A stretch of DNA of 43,552 bases from Fusobacteriaceae bacterium (GCA_031272945.1 JAISST010000013.1:1-43552), one strand, 5' to 3'; counted from the first letter of the stretch, positions 28,111 to 38,030 are shown. A program made the numbers and translations. The notes: generated by a model from the sequence alone, not told the origin.

Positions 28111-28175
28111 TTGACTTAATTAAATTATTTTTGTGTCGAGAAAATAATTTATCACTTTATGGAGGAGGTTATGAT

Positions 28176-29300
28176 ATGAAGAAGTTGTTTTTATTACTTG
28201 CAACGTTGATCACAGGTTTGTTCGCGACGATGGCGCTCGCGGCCGACGAGATTTATCTCGGCGTGACGTCGCCGGCGACAGGGTATATCGCCTTGTACGG
28301 TCAATCCATCAATCAGGGCGTCCAGCTGGCCATTGATGAAATCAATGCGGCCGGGGGCGTACTGGGAAAGAAAATCAAGGTTGATTTTTTGGACGACAAA
28401 GGGGACGCCACGGAAGGCGCCAATACGTATAACATTCTGAAAGGAAGAGGCGTTTCCGCCATTATCGGTTCCTGTACGTCCGGTGTAACAGCCGGGATCG
28501 CCGCCAAGGCCGACGCCGACAAGATGATCGTGATTACGCCCACCGGCACGGCCGATATGCTGACGGTCGGCAAGAATTACATCTACCGCGCGTGCTTCAT
28601 CGATTCCCGCCAGGGAAAATACGCGGCCACTTACGCCAAAGACATTCTGAAAGTAAAGACGGCCGGACTTCTGTATTGCGGCGCCGACGAATATTCCCTC
28701 GGTCTCGCGGAGTCCTTCCGGAAAGAAGCCGAAGCCCTCGGCATCAAAATCGTCGCTTCCGAAACGTCCGCTACCATGGACGACGTGGAATTTTCCGCCC
28801 AGCTTTCCAAAATCGCCGCGGCCAACCCCGATCTGCTGTACACGGTATATTATTACGGGCAGGCCGTTCTGATCATCACCCAGGCGAGACAGGCCGGATT
28901 TGAAGGCCCGATCCTCGGACCTGACGGATTTGACGGCGTGGCCGAGAGAATCAACGACGACAACAAAGAAGCGTTCCATGACGTGGCTTTCACAAACCAC
29001 TATGCCAATGACAATCCGGATCCCGCCGTACAGAAATTCGTAGCGGCCTTCACGGCAAAATTCGGCACGGCCAATCTGAACGCCCTTTCCGCTTGCGCCT
29101 ATGACGCGGCTTATATCCTGGCTCAGGCTATCCGCGAAGCGGGTTCCGACGAGACGGAAAAAATGAATGAAGCCATGAAGAAAATGAAGTTCTCCGGCGT
29201 TACCGGCACTTTCACCTTTGAAAACGGCAATCCCACAAAGGGCGGCGTTATCATCGGCGTACAGGACGGCGTGAACAAGTTTATCGCGGCTGTAGAATAA
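28176..29300 (+). CDS. Branched-chain amino-acid ABC transporter substrate-binding protein (copy 1)
   Basis: Cleavable signal peptide (MKKLFLLLATLITGLFATMALA-ADE); LivJ-type Peripla_BP_6 sequence; RBS GGAGGAGG. Confidence 0.9.
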   Translation: MKKLFLLLATLITGLFATMALAADEIYLGVTSPATGYIALYGQSINQGVQLAIDEINAAGGVLGKKIKVDFLDDKGDATEGANTYNILKGRGVSAIIGSCTSGVTAGIAAKADADKMIVITPTGTADMLTVGKNYIYRACFIDSRQGKYAATYAKDILKVKTAGLLYCGADEYSLGLAESFRKEAEALGIKIVASETSATMDDVEFSAQLSKIAAANPDLLYTVYYYGQAVLIITQARQAGFEGPILGPDGFDGVAERINDDNKEAFHDVAFTNHYANDNPDPAVQKFVAAFTAKFGTANLNALSACAYDAAYILAQAIREAGSDETEKMNEAMKKMKFSGVTGTFTFENGNPTKGGVIIGVQDGVNKFIAAVE

Positions 29301-29315
29301 TCGCTTTTCAATCAA

Positions 29316-29343
29316 GTGACGCCGGAGGGGGATCCGGCGTCAC
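29316..29343 (+). promoter_or_regulatory. Strong intercistronic hairpin without T-run (11-bp stem)
   Basis: GTGACGCCGGA-GGGGGA-TCCGGCGTCAC between the two binding-protein genes. Confidence 0.7.
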
Positions 29344-29401
29344 ATGATCATAAATGTTTTCTGTTCTATCAACTATATTTCGGATTCAAGGGGGTTACAG
29401 A

Positions 29402-30541
29402 ATGAAAAAATTATTTTTGTCAGCTGTACTGTGTTTGCTTGGTCTTTTTTCCGCATTGACTTTCGGCGCCGCCAAAGATGGTGAAGTCACCGTCGGCGTG
29501 ACGCTTCCCCTGACGGGGGACCTGGCCTTCAGCGGCCAGCAGGTTCGCCAGGGCATGAACATGGCCGTTGAGGAAATCAATGAGAACGGCGGTATTTTAG
29601 GAAAGACGCTCAAGCTGGATTTCCAGGACGACAAACGGGATCCCACGGAAGGCGCCAACACCTATCAGCTTTTGAAAGGCAGAGGTTACCCGATCATCAT
29701 CGGCTCTCTGACATCCGGCGTAACAGCGGGGATCGCGGCCAAGGCCGACGTCGACAAGATTCCGGTTCTGACGCCGACAGGCACTGCGGATATGCTGACC
29801 GAAGGGAAGTCTTTCATGTTCCGGGCCTGTTTCGTCGATTCCTATCAGGGAAAGATTGTCGCCCAGTTTGCTTCCGAGACCTTGAAAGTCAAGAAAGCGG
29901 CCGTGCTGTACTGCAGCGCCGACGAATATTCTCTGGGTCTGTATGAGTCCTTTGCGACCGCTTGCAAGAGTTTCGGCATAGAGATCGTCGAAAAGGAAAT
30001 TTCCACCACAATGACCGACGTCGATTATTCCGCCCAGCTTTCGAAAATCAAAGAAAGCGGCGCCGAAATGATCTTCCTGCCTTATTATTACGGAACGGCT
30101 GCCCTGATCGTCGTACAGGCGAGAGAAGCGGGCTTTACGGGCGCGTTGATCGGCGCGGACGGCTGGAGCAGCATCGGCACCAAAGTCGGCGACAATGTGG
30201 AAATGTTTAAGGATTGCTACTTTACAAACCACTATTCCGTAGAAGATCCCGATCCCGCCGTACAGAATTTCGTAAAGAAATATCTGGCCAAATACAGCGC
30301 GGATACATTGACAAGCGGCGCGGCTCTCGGGTATGACTGCGTCTACATCGCCGCCCAGGCCATGACGGAAGCGGGCACGACCACCGATCGGGAAAAGATC
30401 GCCGAAGCGTTGCGCAAGATCAAATTCTCCGGCACCTCCGGAACCTTTACCCTCGAAGGGGGCAATCCCCAGAAGAGCGTCGTAATCATCGGACTCGTGG
30501 ACGGACAGGAAAAATGGATCACGACGGTAAAACCCAACTAA
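29402..30541 (+). CDS. Branched-chain amino-acid ABC transporter substrate-binding protein (copy 2, tandem paralog)
   Basis: Strongly similar to copy 1 along its length (EGANTYQLLKGRG, SLTSGVTAGIAAKAD, PVLTPTGTADMLT, SADEYSLGLYESF). Confidence 0.9.
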   Translation: MKKLFLSAVLCLLGLFSALTFGAAKDGEVTVGVTLPLTGDLAFSGQQVRQGMNMAVEEINENGGILGKTLKLDFQDDKRDPTEGANTYQLLKGRGYPIIIGSLTSGVTAGIAAKADVDKIPVLTPTGTADMLTEGKSFMFRACFVDSYQGKIVAQFASETLKVKKAAVLYCSADEYSLGLYESFATACKSFGIEIVEKEISTTMTDVDYSAQLSKIKESGAEMIFLPYYYGTAALIVVQAREAGFTGALIGADGWSSIGTKVGDNVEMFKDCYFTNHYSVEDPDPAVQNFVKKYLAKYSADTLTSGAALGYDCVYIAAQAMTEAGTTTDREKIAEALRKIKFSGTSGTFTLEGGNPQKSVVIIGLVDGQEKWITTVKPN

Positions 30542-30621
30542 AGGGCGACGGAAAGCGGAAGACAGGATAATCTCAACGGAAACCTCAAAAAAAACAAAAA
30601 AAGAATCAGAAGAACAGCAAA

Positions 30622-30654
30622 ATGGTAGAGACGAAGTTCCTTCGTCTCTACCAT
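30622..30654. repeat. Perfect 15-bp palindromic repeat with 3-nt loop (ATGGTAGAGACGAAG-TTC-CTTCGTCTCTACCAT)
   Basis: Read directly; lies between the second binding protein and livH. Confidence 0.85.
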
Positions 30655-30741
30655 AAAAATTTACAGATACAGAATCGATAAAGGATACGGAAAACCTCCG
30701 TCGGAGGGTCCGCCTCCAAACCAAAAAGAGGGGGGAAGTTT

Positions 30742-31647
30742 TTGAGCAGAGATTTGATATTGTTTTTTCAACAGGTGATAAACGCGCTGAAAATCGGCAG
30801 CGTTTATGCGCTTGTCGCTCTGGGGTACACGATGGTGTACGGGATCATCCGCCTTACCAATTTCGCCCATGGCGACTTTATTATGATGGGGGGGTATACG
30901 ATGCTTTTTACGATGCCTCTCATGCTGAAGGTGGGACTTCCCGTCTGGTGTGCGGTATTTATTGCCATAGGGGTATGTTCCTGTGTGGGCGTCACCGTGG
31001 AACAGATCGCCTACAAACCGGTACGAAGATCCGGTTCCTCGGTTTCCGCTCTGATTACGGCGATTTCCGTGAGCCTGTTCATTGAGAATATGGCGCTACT
31101 GGTCGTTGGCGGTTCTCCGCGCAGCGTACCGCGGATATTCAAGATGCCGAATCCGAAATTTTTCGGTCAGGTTTCCGTAAACGGGAATTCGCTTTTGACG
31201 ATCGTCATCGGTCTTGCCGTGATGATCGCGCTGACGCTCTTTGTAAAATCCACAAGAGCCGGCCGGGCCATGCGGGCCGTGTCGGAAGACGGACAAGCTT
31301 CTATTCTTATGGGAATAAATCTCCACAGAATCATCACGCTGACATTTGCCATGGGTTCGGGCCTTGCGGCGGTGGCGTCCATGATGTATTGTACGGCCTA
31401 TCCCCAGGTGCAGCCTTTCATGGGGGCCATGCTGGGTCTCAAAGCCTATGTGGCGGCTGTATTGGGCGGCATCGGCATCATTCCGGGCGCCATGCTCGGA
31501 GGGATGGTCATCGGCTTTGTGGAGACGATGACAAAGGCCTACATATCCTCCTCCTATGCGGACGCCGTGGTATTTGCGATCCTGATCGTCGTGCTGCTCG
31601 TAAAGCCCGCCGGGATATTGGGTAAAAATATCGGAGAGAAGGTGTAG
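30742..31647 (+). CDS. livH: Branched-chain amino-acid ABC transporter permease LivH
   Basis: NALKIGSVYALVALGYTMVYGIIRLTNFAHGDFIMMGGY; TTG start after a GGGGGAAG RBS. Confidence 0.9.
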   Translation: MSRDLILFFQQVINALKIGSVYALVALGYTMVYGIIRLTNFAHGDFIMMGGYTMLFTMPLMLKVGLPVWCAVFIAIGVCSCVGVTVEQIAYKPVRRSGSSVSALITAISVSLFIENMALLVVGGSPRSVPRIFKMPNPKFFGQVSVNGNSLLTIVIGLAVMIALTLFVKSTRAGRAMRAVSEDGQASILMGINLHRIITLTFAMGSGLAAVASMMYCTAYPQVQPFMGAMLGLKAYVAAVLGGIGIIPGAMLGGMVIGFVETMTKAYISSSYADAVVFAILIVVLLVKPAGILGKNIGEKV

Positions 31648-31649
31648 CC

Positions 31650-32684
31650 ATGGTCATAGAAAATCAAATCAGCGACAGAAAAAGACATTGCATCAATTTT
31701 GCGGCGGTACTGGCGGTTTTCATTATCCTGGTTGTTTTGAAAATGGGCGGAAAGCTCTCTCCCTATATCCAGGGAATCATGATGACCACCTGCATAGCCA
31801 TCATCATGTCCACCTCCCTGAACCTGGCCACGGGCTTTCTGGGGCAGGTAACGCTGGGGCACGCGGGTTTTATGTCCATCGGGGCCTACACAGCCGCCAT
31901 TGTGACTTGTCATATGCGTGACGCGGGCTTTCTTACGGGACTTGGCGGCGCAGGCATGATCCGTTTCGCCATCGGGACGCTCTGCGGCGGTATTCTGGCC
32001 GCTTGCTGCGGCGCCGTGATCGGAGTTCCGGCCCTTCGGCTGAAGGGAGACTACCTGGCCATTATCACGTTGGGTTTCGGGGAAATTATCCGGGTCGTAA
32101 TCCAGAATATGAACATTACGAGAAAGGGAAGGTCCTATATCGGGATTGACAGTCTTTCGAACATTTATTTCGTCTTCTGGATCATGGTCGTATCCGTATC
32201 GGTGATTTACGCCCTTGTGAATTCCAAGTACGGAAGGGCCTTTATGTCCATCCGGGAGGACGAAGTGGCTTCCGGCGCGTCGGGAATCAACACGACTTAC
32301 TACAAAGTGCTGGCCTTTTCGATTTCCGCGTTTTTCGCGGGGGTTGGCGGCAGCATTTACGCCCATTATATTGTGACTTTGCAGCCCTCCACGTTCAATT
32401 TCAGCAAATCGACGGAGTATATGATCATCGTCGTACTGGGCGGACGCGGTTCCCTGACGGGTTCGGTCTTAGCGGCCATATTCCTTACGGCCCTTCCGGA
32501 AGTACTCCGGACCTTTGCCCTCTATCGAATGATCGCCTATTCCATCGCGCTCATCATCGTCATGATCTACAAGCCCGGCGGCGTATTCGGGAATTTCGAA
32601 TTCTCACTGATCCGCGCGCTGCGCAGACTCTTCGGGAAAAAAGAAGCGGCCCCCGCGGTGGCGGCGAAGGAAGGTGAGGAATAA
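31650..32684 (+). CDS. livM: Branched-chain amino-acid ABC transporter permease LivM
   Basis: ALNLATGFLGQVTLGHAGFMSIGAY-type motif; GDYLAIITLGFGEIIRVV; VLGGRGSLTGSVLAA. Confidence 0.9.
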   Translation: MVIENQISDRKRHCINFAAVLAVFIILVVLKMGGKLSPYIQGIMMTTCIAIIMSTSLNLATGFLGQVTLGHAGFMSIGAYTAAIVTCHMRDAGFLTGLGGAGMIRFAIGTLCGGILAACCGAVIGVPALRLKGDYLAIITLGFGEIIRVVIQNMNITRKGRSYIGIDSLSNIYFVFWIMVVSVSVIYALVNSKYGRAFMSIREDEVASGASGINTTYYKVLAFSISAFFAGVGGSIYAHYIVTLQPSTFNFSKSTEYMIIVVLGGRGSLTGSVLAAIFLTALPEVLRTFALYRMIAYSIALIIVMIYKPGGVFGNFEFSLIRALRRLFGKKEAAPAVAAKEGEE

Positions 32685-33472
32685 TGGCGGAAGCGGCATT
32701 GGACAACAAACCCGTATTGAAAACGGATTATCTGGGGATCGCCTTCGGCGGTCTCAAAGCGGTGGACGACTTCAATATTGAACTGTATCCGGGAGAGTTG
32801 GTGGGGCTCATCGGTCCCAACGGCGCGGGAAAAACCACGGTATTCAATCTTCTGACCGGCGTGTACAAGCCCACAGAGGGAAAAATATTTTTTGAAGGAA
32901 AGCTCCTGAACGGGAAAAAGCCCTATCAGTGCGTGGCGGCGGGAATGGCGCGGACATTTCAAAATATCCGGCTTTTCAAGAAACTCTCGGTGCTGGACAA
33001 CATCAAAGTCGCCTTCGGGAAAGACATCCGCTACAAGCTTTTAGGTTCCGTCTTCCGTTCTTCTCTCTACAAAAAAGAAGAGGATGACATGGACCGGAGA
33101 GCCCGGGATCTTCTGAAGATTTTCCATATGGAAGACAAGGCCGAGTACGTGGCGGAGAATCTTCCCTATGGACAGCAGCGCAAGCTGGAAATCGCAAGGG
33201 CCCTGGCGACGGGGATGAAGCTGCTCCTGTTGGACGAGCCCGCCGCGGGCATGAATCCCGTGGAAACCGACGAACTTTTGGATTGTATCAATCTGATCCG
33301 GGAAAGGTTCAAGATCACGATTCTTTTGATTGAGCACGATATGAGTCTTGTCATGAAGATCTGCGAACGCATTGTGGTCATCGACTACGGCAGGATTATC
33401 GCGCGGGGCACGCCTGACGAAATTTCCAAGGATCCCAAGGTCATCGCGGCCTATCTGGGTACGGACGACTGA
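32684..33472 (+). CDS. livG: Branched-chain amino-acid ABC transporter ATPase LivG
   Basis: GLIGPNGAGKTTVFNLLTG, ARTFQNIRLF, LLLDEPAAGMNPVET. Confidence 0.92.
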   Translation: MAEAALDNKPVLKTDYLGIAFGGLKAVDDFNIELYPGELVGLIGPNGAGKTTVFNLLTGVYKPTEGKIFFEGKLLNGKKPYQCVAAGMARTFQNIRLFKKLSVLDNIKVAFGKDIRYKLLGSVFRSSLYKKEEDDMDRRARDLLKIFHMEDKAEYVAENLPYGQQRKLEIARALATGMKLLLLDEPAAGMNPVETDELLDCINLIRERFKITILLIEHDMSLVMKICERIVVIDYGRIIARGTPDEISKDPKVIAAYLGTDD

Positions 33473-33487
33473 CGGGGGGGATGAAAA

Positions 33488-34192
33488 TTGCTGACAGTAA
33501 AGAATTTGAATGTGCATTACGGAGCGATCCACGCGATCCACGGCGTAGACATTGAGGTCAATGACGGGGAGGTCGTATCGCTGATCGGCGCCAACGGCGC
33601 AGGAAAGACGACGATCCTTCATACGATCACGGGTCTCAAGACCGCCTCTGCCGGGGAAATTACCTATGACGGCGTCGATTTGCGGAAAATAGAACCGAAC
33701 AAAATCGTCACGCTGGGCATGGCCCATGTGCCCGAAGGGCGGCATGTATTCGCGCGGATGACCGTGCTGGAGAATCTGGAGATGGGCGCCTATATGCGCA
33801 AAGACAACAAAAATCTCGGCGCGGAAATGGAAGAAGTCTTCAAGAGTTTTCCCCGGTTGAAAGAGCGGGTAAAACAGGTAGCCGGCACCCTTTCCGGCGG
33901 AGAACAGCAGATGCTGGCCATCAGCCGGGCGTTGATGTCCAAGCCGCGGATACTCCTTCTGGATGAACCCTCCATGGGTCTGTCCCCGATCCTCGTAAGG
34001 GAAGTGTTCAATATCATCAAACAACTGCACGACGGGGGCATCACAATTCTCCTTGTGGAGCAAAACGCCAAAATGGCCCTTTCCATCGCAAACCGGGCCT
34101 ACGTATTGGAAACGGGAAATATTTCCATGACCGGATCGGCCAAAGACCTGATGAATGACGATCGGGTAAGGAAAGCCTATCTGGGGGCATAA
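33488..34192 (+). CDS. livF: Branched-chain amino-acid ABC transporter ATPase LivF
   Basis: LIGANGAGKTTILHTITG, HVPEGRHVFARMTVLENLEMGAY, LLLDEPSMGLSP; TTG start at 33488 with a GGGGGG RBS. Confidence 0.92.
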   Translation: MLTVKNLNVHYGAIHAIHGVDIEVNDGEVVSLIGANGAGKTTILHTITGLKTASAGEITYDGVDLRKIEPNKIVTLGMAHVPEGRHVFARMTVLENLEMGAYMRKDNKNLGAEMEEVFKSFPRLKERVKQVAGTLSGGEQQMLAISRALMSKPRILLLDEPSMGLSPILVREVFNIIKQLHDGGITILLVEQNAKMALSIANRAYVLETGNISMTGSAKDLMNDDRVRKAYLGA

Positions 34193-34209
34193 AATTTTGC
34201 GCATGACAA

Positions 34210-34238
34210 TTGACAACAGGGGAGTTGTGCAATATAAT
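34210..34238 (+). promoter_or_regulatory. Consensus sigma70 promoter (TTGACA-17-TATAAT)
   Basis: Both boxes perfect with 17-nt spacer. Confidence 0.8.
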
Positions 34239-34261
34239 AGTAGTAAGGGGTGATGATCGGA

Positions 34262-34891
34262 ATGAGTAATTATGTGGTGGCAATATCGCGGGAACACGGA
34301 AGTCGCGGAAGAGAAATCGGAAGGCGGTTGGCCGAGCGTCTCGGCGTGGAATATTATGACAAGGACATCTTGAAGTTAGCTTCGGAATCCAGCGGCATCA
34401 GCGAAGAGCTCTTCGCCCAGTATGAGCAGAAGAATCCGCTTCTTTTCGGAATCGCGAAAAAAGTCTATACGGGAGAAGTAATCCCGCCGGGAAGGACAGG
34501 TTTCCTATCGGGCGACAACCTCTTCAATTATCAAGCCAAGGTCGTCAAGGAACTGGCCGAAAAGGAATCTTTCGTGATGATCGGACAGTGCGGCGGCTTC
34601 GTGCTTGATGACATGACGCCGAAACTGAAGCTGCTGAAAGTCTATGTGACCGCCAGGAAAGAGGACAGAATCCGCTCCATTCAGGAACGTTTTGACCTGC
34701 CGATCCGGGATGTGGAACGCTTGATCGAAAAGACCGACAAGCAGCGGGCCGGGTATTTTCAGTATCATACCGGAGAGAAATGGCACGATATCCGCCAGTA
34801 CGACCTGTGTATCAATACGAGCAAAATATCGGTGGCCGAGGCAGTGGACCTCCTGGCAAGCTATGTGGAAATTCTGAAAAAAGAATCGTAA
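34262..34891 (+). CDS. Cytidylate-kinase-like family protein
   Basis: MSNYVVAISREHGSRGREIGRRLAERLGVEYYDKDILKLASESSGISEE. Confidence 0.85.
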   Translation: MSNYVVAISREHGSRGREIGRRLAERLGVEYYDKDILKLASESSGISEELFAQYEQKNPLLFGIAKKVYTGEVIPPGRTGFLSGDNLFNYQAKVVKELAEKESFVMIGQCGGFVLDDMTPKLKLLKVYVTARKEDRIRSIQERFDLPIRDVERLIEKTDKQRAGYFQYHTGEKWHDIRQYDLCINTSKISVAEAVDLLASYVEILKKES

Positions 34892-34952
34892 AAAAGATAC
34901 ATTTTATAAGATGAGTTTTTGTGAAAAAGAATAATTTATGATCAGAAAGACA

Positions 34953-34983
34953 GGGAGCGGCTCCGGGAGCCGCTCTTTTTTTG
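34953..34983 (+). terminator. Rho-independent terminator
   Basis: GAGCGGCTC-CGG-GAGCCGCTC followed by a T-run. Confidence 0.85.
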
Positions 34984-35169
34984 ACCGAGACGGGAAAAAA
35001 ATACACAAAGAAACCATGGAGGAACGCGCCGCCTGTGTGAATAGAAAGTCCAAAATCAAAAGATTTTTGCGTCTTTCCCGGGACGGGAAAAAGATAAGGA
35101 ACGAATCCGGCGACGTTTGCACAATTTTTAACCGTGAAATTCAAAAAGAAATCATGTCAAAAATGTAAC

Positions 35170-35198
35170 TTTACAAAATTTGGAATCAACTATATAAT
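35170..35198 (+). promoter_or_regulatory. Sigma70-like promoter (TTTACA-17-TATAAT)
   Basis: Near-perfect boxes about 150 nt upstream of the 35343 gene. Confidence 0.7.
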
Positions 35199-35342
35199 AA
35201 AGCAAAACAGACGTTGAAGGACGTCGGAATATGACAGGGTTATTGAATTATTGCGCGTTCCGCCTGCCGGGATCATGGAGAAGAGAACGGAGAAAACAGA
35301 GCAAAACAACGAAGTTCCAGGGAAGGCAAACAGGAGGTAAAA

Positions 35343-36107
35343 ATGAGAATGTATGTTGTGGACGCTTTGACATCTGAGGAGAACTGTAGCGGGCATCGAA
35401 GAGTCTGTCTGGGAGATGGATTTCCGGAAGCGTCTTCGGTGCGAAAGTTGTTGGAGGAAAACGGTCTGCGAAAGATCATTTTCGCCGTACGAAACGAAAA
35501 GGGATACGATTTGCGTTGCTTTACCCCGGAGGGGGAAGAGAACTTGAGCGGGGAGGATATTCTCGCCGGCGGCTGCGCCATCAGCAGCGAGACGGGAAAT
35601 CCTCCGGATCCGCTCTTGTTTTTCACCCGGACCGGTTTCTATAGTCTGCGACAGGAGGACGGTCTGTACAAACTGACGATGAACGCGGAAAAACCGGAGG
35701 TCTATACCCCCGGCAGGCTTCCCGGGTCCGGACAAATGAATAATAAAAATGTGCTGGAAATCGCCCTCTCCCGTTGTGTCATCCTCCGGATGGACTCGGA
35801 AGAGGCCGTACGGGACTTTGATCCCGAAGGATATTGGAGCGAGGTTCCCGAGGGCTTGGGGCTCATTGTGACAGCCCAGTGCCCGGGAAAGGACTATGAT
35901 CTGGCCTACCGCTTTTTCGTCAGGACCCCGGTTCTGGAGTGCTCTCTGATCGAAATGTTTTACGGGGCCCTGGTATCCTTCTGGGATGAAAAACTGCCCA
36001 AAGCTTTGATGAAAGCACGACGTCTGGCGGGCGACTGCGGGACCATCCTCTGCGGAGCGGAGAACGGCAGCGTGTTTATTTCCCTCAATCCGCAAAGAAG
36101 TCCGTAA
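35343..36107 (+). CDS. Divergent PhzF/DapF-fold family protein, probable pseudoenzyme
   Basis: MRMYVVDALTSEENCSGHRRVCLGDGFPEASSVRKLLEENGL...DLRCFTPEGEENLSGEDILAGG aligns by eye to the PhzF pattern VDAFT..GNPAAV...NLSETAF...RWFTPxxEVDLCGHATLAA. Confidence 0.6.
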   Translation: MRMYVVDALTSEENCSGHRRVCLGDGFPEASSVRKLLEENGLRKIIFAVRNEKGYDLRCFTPEGEENLSGEDILAGGCAISSETGNPPDPLLFFTRTGFYSLRQEDGLYKLTMNAEKPEVYTPGRLPGSGQMNNKNVLEIALSRCVILRMDSEEAVRDFDPEGYWSEVPEGLGLIVTAQCPGKDYDLAYRFFVRTPVLECSLIEMFYGALVSFWDEKLPKALMKARRLAGDCGTILCGAENGSVFISLNPQRSP

Positions 36108-37878
36108 AACGGAACGTATTGCAATCCACGAGACCCCGGTCCGTAAGCCGCAATTCCGGCAGACAGGCCAGGGGAATCAGCGCCATGGTCATAAAAGGAG
36201 AGGGCATCGAGCAGCCGATCTGCTGCCAGGCGCCTTCGAGGGCTTCCACATCCCGGGCCGTATCTTCCGCCGCTCCGTCATTCATAAGCCCCGCCACCGG
36301 AAGCTTTACGAGTCCGAGGATTTTCCCTTCCGAGACGACGACCATGCCGCCGCCGGCTTCAATCAAGGCGTTGGCGGCCAGAGACATATCTTCGTCATTT
36401 GTACCGACGACCAGGAGATTGTGGGCGTCATGGGCCACCGTGGAGGCCATGGCGCCTTTTTTGATCCCGAAGCCCCGGACAAGGCCGTAGCTGAATTTGC
36501 CCGTGGCGTGATGCCGCTCGAAGACAAAAGCCTTCAGCAGATCCCGGGCCGTATCGGAGCGGATCGCGCCGTCCTCGGGCGTCACTGTAAAGATTTTTTC
36601 CCGGGTGCCCACCCTGGCGGGGATGACCTCAATGACCCGGACGTTGGCAGGAGCCGGGGTCGGGGCGGGAATTCGGAAGGAAGCAGGCGTGATCTCCCCT
36701 TTGATGTGCATCGTGTGGACCGCGAAATCCGGAAAGACATAAGGAACGGGAGTATAGAGGATTTTTCCGTCACGGGCGACGGTCTTTCCGTTGATCAAGA
36801 CTCTCGTGACCCTGAGGTCCGTGAGATTATCTAAAAAGACGATGTCCGCGCATTTTCCGGGCGCAACGGCGCCGATCTCGTCGTCCATTCCGAAGCATTG
36901 GGCCGTATTGATCGTCAGCATCTGGATGGCTGTCAGGACGTCGATCCCTTCTTCCACGGCCCGCCGGAGGATGTGGTCCAGATGTCCTTGAGAGATGAGC
37001 GTATTGGGATGGGCGTCATCGCTCACAAGACAAGCGAAGCGACTGTCAATGGTATTTTCCGTCAGGGCTTTCGACACGTCGTGGAGATCGTGCCAGGCGG
37101 AACCCTCCCGGATCTGGGCGTACATGCCGAGCCGCATCTTGGCCAGCGCTTCCGCGGCCGACGTGGACTCGTGACAACAGCGGATGCCCGTGGCCACATA
37201 GGCGCTGAGTGCTTTTCCCGTGTCGGGAATCGAGAAATGTCCGGTCACGGTTTTCCCGGCTTTCAGGGTTTCCCCCACAATGCGGTGGGTCTCTTCGTCG
37301 GAGGAGAGGATTCCGGGAAAATTCATCATTTCCCCTAAGCCCACGATATAGTCGTTTTTCATAGCTTCCCGGATATCGGCCGAACCGATGGCGGCCCCGG
37401 CATCTTCAAAACCCGGCACCGCCGGTACGCAGGAGGGCATGGTGACCATAGCCTTGAGGGGCGTGCGTTTGGCATCTTCGATCATGCAGAGGACTCCGGG
37501 GACGCCGAGGACATTGCAGATCTCGTGGGGATCCATATAGATCCCTGTAGTGCCGTGAGGAATGACGGCCCGGGCGTATTCGCCCACCGAGAGCATGGAG
37601 GATTCCACATGGATGTGGCCGTCCAGAAAGCCCGGCGCGAGGTATTGTCCCCCGGCGTCGATAACTTCCGTATCGGGGCCGATGCAGTCCGATGCGTCTC
37701 CCACAAGGGCGATCCTGCCGGCAGTGATGGCGATGTCTGTGTGTTCGAGGACCTCGCGGGTTGTCACCTGGACGAGGTTTGCGTTCCGGATTACGGTATC
37801 GGCCGGGACCCTGCCCATGGCTACCGAAGAGAGAAGGGCCGAAACTTCCCATAAGTTGTTTTTTGCAAAAACGGACAT
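36085..37878 (-). CDS. ade: Adenine deaminase
   Basis: VIDAGGQYLAPGFLDGHIHVESSMLSVGEYARAVIPHGTTGIYMDPHEICNVLG; Ade C-terminal domain (VVGTNDEDMSLAANALIEAGGGMVVV). ATG at 37878. Confidence 0.93.
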   Translation of the reverse strand: MSVFAKNNLWEVSALLSSVAMGRVPADTVIRNANLVQVTTREVLEHTDIAITAGRIALVGDASDCIGPDTEVIDAGGQYLAPGFLDGHIHVESSMLSVGEYARAVIPHGTTGIYMDPHEICNVLGVPGVLCMIEDAKRTPLKAMVTMPSCVPAVPGFEDAGAAIGSADIREAMKNDYIVGLGEMMNFPGILSSDEETHRIVGETLKAGKTVTGHFSIPDTGKALSAYVATGIRCCHESTSAAEALAKMRLGMYAQIREGSAWHDLHDVSKALTENTIDSRFACLVSDDAHPNTLISQGHLDHILRRAVEEGIDVLTAIQMLTINTAQCFGMDDEIGAVAPGKCADIVFLDNLTDLRVTRVLINGKTVARDGKILYTPVPYVFPDFAVHTMHIKGEITPASFRIPAPTPAPANVRVIEVIPARVGTREKIFTVTPEDGAIRSDTARDLLKAFVFERHHATGKFSYGLVRGFGIKKGAMASTVAHDAHNLLVVGTNDEDMSLAANALIEAGGGMVVVSEGKILGLVKLPVAGLMNDGAAEDTARDVEALEGAWQQIGCSMPSPFMTMALIPLACLPELRLTDRGLVDCNTFRFTDFFAD

Positions 37879-38001
37879 TTTTATCACTTCCTTGGTTGGT
37901 TTGGAATTCCTTTGAAATTCAATTTCATTATACCGCATTTTTGTTCCGAATTGAAGAAAGAAATCTCCTAAAAAAATTTTTTGGAAAATTTACGGAAATG
38001 C

Positions 38002-38030
38002 TTGCATTTTCGAAAAAATATGGATACAAT
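38002..38030 (+). promoter_or_regulatory. Sigma70-like promoter of msrA (TTGCAT-17-TACAAT)
   Basis: Boxes with 17-nt spacer just upstream of msrA. Confidence 0.6.

Noticed and set aside
34938-35168. 76-aa plus-strand ORF
   Set aside because: Contains the intrinsic terminator at 34953-34983; no RBS or recognisable protein.
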